Part shown: positions 59,575 through 64,000 of the stretch, piece after piece
Layout: each line of letters begins with the position of its first letter
Position numbering within the stretch: position 1 is the first letter of the stretch
Source: Trichosphaerium sp. ATCC 40318
Taxonomy: Eukaryota > Discosea > Flabellinia > Trichosidae
Length of the DNA stretch: 64,000 bases
Reading direction: 5' to 3'
Assembly: GCA_038496445.1 (NCBI GenBank)
Contig: JALMLS010000548.1
Location: 186,001 to 250,000, forward strand
Notes under the pieces: model-generated
Database searches by the model: none
Told to the model about the DNA's origin: nothing
The model's input: the letters and a program-made list of their open reading frames with translations, nothing else
Program-made: the position numbers and the translations under genes

Positions 59575-60833
59575 ATGCCTAGAGATTACAAAATCGTCGT
59601 ACTCGGATCTGGTGGTGTAGGTGCGTACTATGAAACCAAATGCAGACCCTGATAAAGACAACATAAAGTTCTTCGTGTGTTGCCTCCTTTTTTTACTGCG
59701 GTGTTTCTCCAATTAGCTTACGTTCTACTCCTAGGTAAATCTGCCATTACTGTCCAGTTCGTGCAAGGTATTTTCGTCGAGAAGGTAAACAAAAGTTTGT
59801 ATTATAATACGCTATATTCCACCACATCGGAAAAACGAACCTTGTGGGCCAGTTCAATGAGCTATTGCTCGTTTTAAAGCACCGCTGAAAAAATCTGAGC
59901 GATCTACGGTTCTTAACCGGCAACTAGCTCGATTTTTATGCGGACGCACTCACCATTGGTGTAATGCAAGCGCTGGCCTTTCAACTCTGTATTTGCGCGC
60001 ATTACAATAGTTTTTTGGTCAAAAATGCATTTACTACCAAAAAAGGTTTAGCGCAGGCTTGGTTTTTTTTTCCATATTTTTAAATCTATGTAATGTAGAA
60101 TGCACACGCTGACGTTTTTTTATAGTACGATCCAACAATTGAAGATTCATACCGTAAACTCGTAGAAGTAGACAATGAACAATACATGCTCGAGATTCTT
60201 GATACTGCGGGAACTGTACGACAAAAACGCAAAAAAAAAAAAAACCAAAAAAAAAATTCCTTTTTTTTGTTTTAAACTCCTCTCTGAAAATAGCAAAAGA
60301 TCTGACCTTGTTATTAGGAACAATTTACCGCTATGAGAGATTTGTACATGAAGAACGGACAAGGTTTCGTCCTCGTTTACAGTATCATCGCTCAATCTAC
60401 CTTCAACGACTTGCCTGAATTGAGAGAACAAATTCTTCGTGTAAAAGATACCGAAAACGTATGTAGCAAGACCCGATCTACTCCGTAGATAACCCCGTTT
60501 ATAAGTTTTGTCGAAAACGACAAGTAGCGTTTTTTTTTTCTTTCTTTAATTCTCTCCCCTTTCGCGTGCTTTGGTTTATTAACTTCTTATTAGGTACCAA
60601 TGGTACTTGTCGGTAACAAATGCGATTTGCAAGATCAACGTGTCATCACCTCAGAACAAGGTGAAGCTTTGGCCAGAAAATTCTCCTCTACCTTCCTTGA
60701 GGCTTCAGCCAAGACAAAGGTCAACGTAGAACAAATTTTCTACGATTTGATCCGTCAAATCAACAAAATGATCCCACAAACTGATGGAAAGAAGGTCGGT
60801 AAAAGGCGTAGAGGTGGTTGTGCCCTTCTTTAA
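59575..60833 (+). CDS. RAP1: Rap-type small GTPase
   Basis: ATG 59575: [16 protein letters not shown], next exon [16 protein letters not shown], then [20 protein letters not shown] (Ras/Rap effector loop), [77 protein letters not shown]. Thr follows Ala-Gly in switch II where Ras has Gln61, the hallmark of Rap. The polybasic tail and CAAX box ([10 protein letters not shown]) predict geranylgeranylation and membrane attachment. About 185 residues, five exons. Signals to adhesion, cytoskeleton or polarity in known organisms. Confidence 0.96.
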
Positions 60834-61197
60834 ATTTAAAGAAGCGCTTTGCCATGATTTGTACAATGTGTTCTAATTATTAAATAAAAGTTCAAAAAAA
60901 AGAAGAAAAAAAAGGGGTTTCCTTGTATTTGAGCTTAGTGTGTGCGCGTTGACTTTGATCAAGTCCCAAAAAAAAAGGTTTTTGTGTTTTGTGCAAAATA
61001 AGATGCGTTGTGGTGATAAGAAATTCGAGTAAGAAATGTACATTGGTTTTTTTTAATTGGACCGTATCTCCTGAAATTTAAGTCCAAAACAGGATGTGAA
61101 AATATATATTTGATAAAAAAACCAAAAAGGTCCATTAATTTACCCGCTACAGCGCTTAATTATCATAAATAGTACAGCCCCTCAGCATACAAGCACT
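60834..61197. other. Intergenic spacer
   Basis: 364 bp. AATAAA-like sequence about 50 bp past the Rap stop, then A-rich tracts. No gene seen. Confidence 0.45.
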
Positions 61198-64000
61198 ATG
61201 GTTTACATAATTAACGGCAAAGTAATGCCAGGGAAGCCTACTGAGCCTAGTATGTCACTTGTTTGCTTATAGAACTCACAATCCATCTAGAACAGTTCAA
61301 CGATAACAAAACCACATTCAGTGGCGCGATTGGGCCAAAACCAGGCAATTTGCCGGCAGTACTTGATCGTTATGCGCTTTGTGTGGCCTATGCATGTCCT
61401 TTCGCCAGTAGAGTGCTCGCTACTATGAAACTAAAAAAGCTTGACGTACGTTTGCTAAAATGCGCTCGTACGCCTATTTCCCCTTCCTCATACATTTACC
61501 TAGCATGTATTTGACGTATGGTACATGAAACCGAACAAGAACAATGACGTTGGTTGGGAGTTTGCAGAGGAGACCAACGGATTTAATTTCTTACATCAAG
61601 TATACACCGCATCTGATAGCGCATGTACAACAAAAGTTAGCGTCCCTGTGCTTTGGGTACGAAACGGTTTTCTGGTTTTTTTTTTTTTCGTAAAGCAACG
61701 TAGCGGTTTGCGAACGCAATAGTTACTTCAGCCTCATCGTGTGACGGAAATACTGACACATGTGGAAGGATAAAAAAACTCAAAAAATAGTTAACAATGA
61801 GAGCGCTGAGATTTCTCGTATGCTTAACAACGAGTTTAACGCATTTACAGATGCTACGATAGATCTATACCCTAAAGTAAGTAGAAATTTGGGTGTTTTT
61901 ATTGTAACTTTCTTTTGTACTTATACTTGGTGCCAAAGGATCTGGCTACATCCATTGACGAGCTTAACAGTGAGATAGGGAACCACGTCAACAACGGAGG
62001 TACCATCCATAAAACACTCGTATATACTAACACTCAACCTCCTTTATAGTTTACAAAGTAGTACTGTCACCTACGCAAGACATCTACGAGGTATGCACCA
62101 ACGTCATTTTGCAGACACCTTTTGCTATTTTGAGCCTTACACTAATTTTGGCAAAAAAAAGACTCATTGTAAAGCTGTGTTCAAATGTTTGGATGGTCTC
62201 GAAGAGCGCTTGTCCAAGCAACGATACCTGGTCAGTAACACCCATGTTACAGAATCTGATGTACGATTTTATCTATTACAATATCCTGTGAATGACAGTA
62301 CCCCTTAGATTCGCCTATTTGTTTCACTAGTGAGATTTGATGCCGCATACTATCCTATTTTCAAATGTAACATAAAGAGAATCAGCGATTACCCAAATCT
62401 CTCCAACTTTGTTAGGGACATTTACCAAGTACGTCCACACTGACTTTGTTCACGTAAGTATTCACACATTTCTTAAGATTCCAGGCATATCAGACACTGT
62501 AAACATAAGAGAAATTGTAATTGCTTACACGTGCGTAGTAATTAAGCGTGCTTGCGTACTGACTAACCCTTAGATGCTCTTTCGCTTCCAAACCACGCAT
62601 ACCTATCATTAATGATCCAAAGTTTGATTTTCCTCACGATCGCTTCAAATTTGCCAGTGCAAGTGTGAGTGAAGCACTGAAAACGAAAGGTCAAGAAGAT
62701 GACGCTAAGCAAACAGACAAAGCAAAAGGAGTGGTACAAACTTTGAATTTTGGCGTATGCACGCTTATGTAATTGTTTTAGTTTGTCCGTGGTACTAGCA
62801 AACATCGTGATGTTGTTACTGTAGATGGTTCTTCAGGGTTCAAAGCCGAAAAAGGCAAAGAAAAATGCTGACAAGCTTACTGTAGCTCACAAGGTTTTTT
62901 CGTTAGGTCGATACCACCTCTTGGTTGCAAATAACTGTCCTTGGTCCCACAGAACTATAATAGCACGAAAACTTAAAGGGCTAGAAGATGTTGTAACAAT
63001 GGATATACTTTACTGGAAACGTGATGCGGAACGGTAAACAGAACTACCAAAACCAATAATTATTGATTATTCTTCTCCTTCCTAGCGGTTGGCAGTACAA
63101 TCCAGAAGCTCCAGGCTGTACTAAGAATACCGTAAATGATTTTAAGTACATCACGGAATTCTATGAGAGCGTTGGTAAGTGCAAATTGTACAATAAACAT
63201 TGCACGCGTCTTTACAAGTTTGTAGGATCTAAAGAAAAATCTGTACCTGTACTTTGGGATAGAAAAACAAATACAATTGTTAACAACGAGAGTTCAGAAA
63301 TTATTCGTATCTTTAACTCTGGATTTGGAGATCTCGCTTCTTCAACATATGACTTGTATCCTTCTAACCTAGCGCCACTTGTACGGGTTAAGATTGTTTA
63401 TGCAGTTCTTGAACTAACACCATTCATAGATTGACTACCACAACGCATGGATTTATCCAGGTATGGAATTACTTTTTTTCGCGCTTGAAAACAATTTCAC
63501 TAAGACGGCTAACGTTCTTCCTCTAGAAATCAACAACGGCGCTTACAAGGCGGGTTTTGCAAGTGCTCAAGACGCATACGAAAAAGCATACAACATATTC
63601 TTTAGGGCACTTGACAAGCTCGAGTTAGTATTCGCCACGAACAAATACGTTTGTGGTGACAAAGTTACAGAAGCAGACGTCCGCTTGTTACCAACAATTT
63701 TCCGCTTTGACCACGTGTACGTACCCTTCATTCTTCCTTATACGTCACATAACGTTTACGATTTCGATTAGATACTACACACGCTTTAATCTCAACAAAG
63801 CTATGATTCGTGAGGGATATCTTCATACTTTCAGGTGGTTGAAAGAAATGTATGCGCTAAGTTTTGTTTTTTCACTGTTAATTATTTACGTGTTTGTAGG
63901 CTCGCTTTGCCTGGAGTTTTGGACGCATCCAATTTGGAACATTGCAAGAATGGTTACTTTGGGCGGACAGGAAATAACTTGATACCAGTTGGTCCCGATT
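61198..64000 (+). CDS. Tandem glutathionyl-hydroquinone reductase (ECM4/omega-GST), 3' partial
   Basis: ATG 61198 (MVYIINGKVMPGKPTEP). Domain 1: CVAYACPFASRVLATMKLKK (CPF active site), DVGWEFAEETNGFN, SVPVLWKDKKTQKIVNNESA, EISRMLNNEFNAF, the C-terminal helices IRLFVSLVRFDAAYYPIFKC and IPGISDTVNIREIVIAYT, then PRIPIINDPKFDFPHDR. A charged linker follows, with no stop. Domain 2: FVRGTSKHRDVVTVDGSSGF, KAEKGRYHLLVANNCPWSHR (CPW active site), TIIARKLKGLEDVV, GWQYNPEAPG, SVPVLWDRKTNTIVNNESSE, EADVRLLPTIFRFDHVY, and finally LPGVLDASNLEHCKNGYFGR, NNLIPVGPD at the edge. These enzymes reduce glutathionyl-quinones. Each domain keeps its catalytic Cys. Joining the domains uses a GC-AG intron (62855-62906). 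A 23-nt intron lies at 61250-61272. Confidence 0.85.
61250..61272 (+). other. 23-nt spliceosomal intron (predicted)
   Basis: GTATGT...TTATAG, 23 nt. It contains an in-frame TAG at its end, and removing it keeps frame between EP and LTIHLEQF. Far shorter than the neighbouring introns of 40-300 nt. Confidence 0.55.

Noticed and set aside
62825-62908. Separate second reductase gene starting at ATG 62824
   Set aside because: That frame lacks the conserved FVRxxSxxRDxxTxDGSSGF block, which is present immediately upstream in the first gene's frame; splicing with the GC donor explains both.

Overview
The window is nuclear DNA from a compact, intron-rich microbial eukaryote. I estimate GC at about 40% by eye. 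About 25 protein-coding genes lie on both strands. Most are cut by many short spliceosomal introns: typical donors are GTACGT, GTAAGT or GTATGT, a CTAAC-type branch site is often visible, and acceptors are TAG or CAG. Bacterial features such as operons and Shine-Dalgarno sites are absent. The lineage is not settled. A G-alpha subunit, Rap-type GTPase, WDR91, a CXC/TSO1 protein, class II HDAC, metacaspase-like peptidase and 'DWY' repeat proteins fit several protist groups or an early-branching fungus. I have not assigned it.

Region 1-18.4 kb: proton-translocating NAD(P)+ transhydrogenase (minus, cut by the left edge), a small unknown gene, a secreted-ectodomain/7TM protein with a ubiquitin-like tail, a probable mitochondrial protein of unknown function, an EF-hand protein, a DWY-repeat protein, and a secreted apiosidase-like glycoside hydrolase.

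Region 18.8-31.1 kb: an ankyrin-sirtuin fusion whose introns carry two tRNA-Val-type genes, a PP2C phosphatase head to head with a G-alpha gene, nicotinamide mononucleotide adenylyltransferase, and a caspase-fold peptidase. Region 31.5-38.3 kb: a cell-surface protein with a Pro/Thr stalk, an F-box/LRR protein, C2H2 zinc fingers, and a SHOCT-NET protein.

Region 38.3-53 kb: a multidomain RNA-ligase/kinase-like protein, a Mediator-9-like protein, an ADP/ATP-carrier relative, WDR91, a calmodulin-like protein, a membrane methyltransferase/reductase-type protein, and an F-box/LRR gene whose start codon is only 10 bp from that of a divergently transcribed class II HDAC. Region 53-64 kb: a TSO1/LIN54-type CXC protein, a second DWY-repeat protein, an LYR-motif protein, ADF/cofilin, Rap, and a gene with two fused glutathionyl-hydroquinone reductase (ECM4/omega-GST) domains that runs off the right edge.

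Shared themes are NAD(P) metabolism (transhydrogenase, NMNAT, sirtuin), signalling (G-alpha, Rap, PP2C, Ca2+ sensors) and chromatin/transcription (HDAC, NET, CXC, zinc fingers, MED9). No genetic linkage between their functions is demonstrated. The palindrome CACGTG, and especially ATCACGTGAT, recurs far above chance in non-coding DNA. Exon joins were made by eye from splice consensus and reading frame, so boundaries are models, not data.
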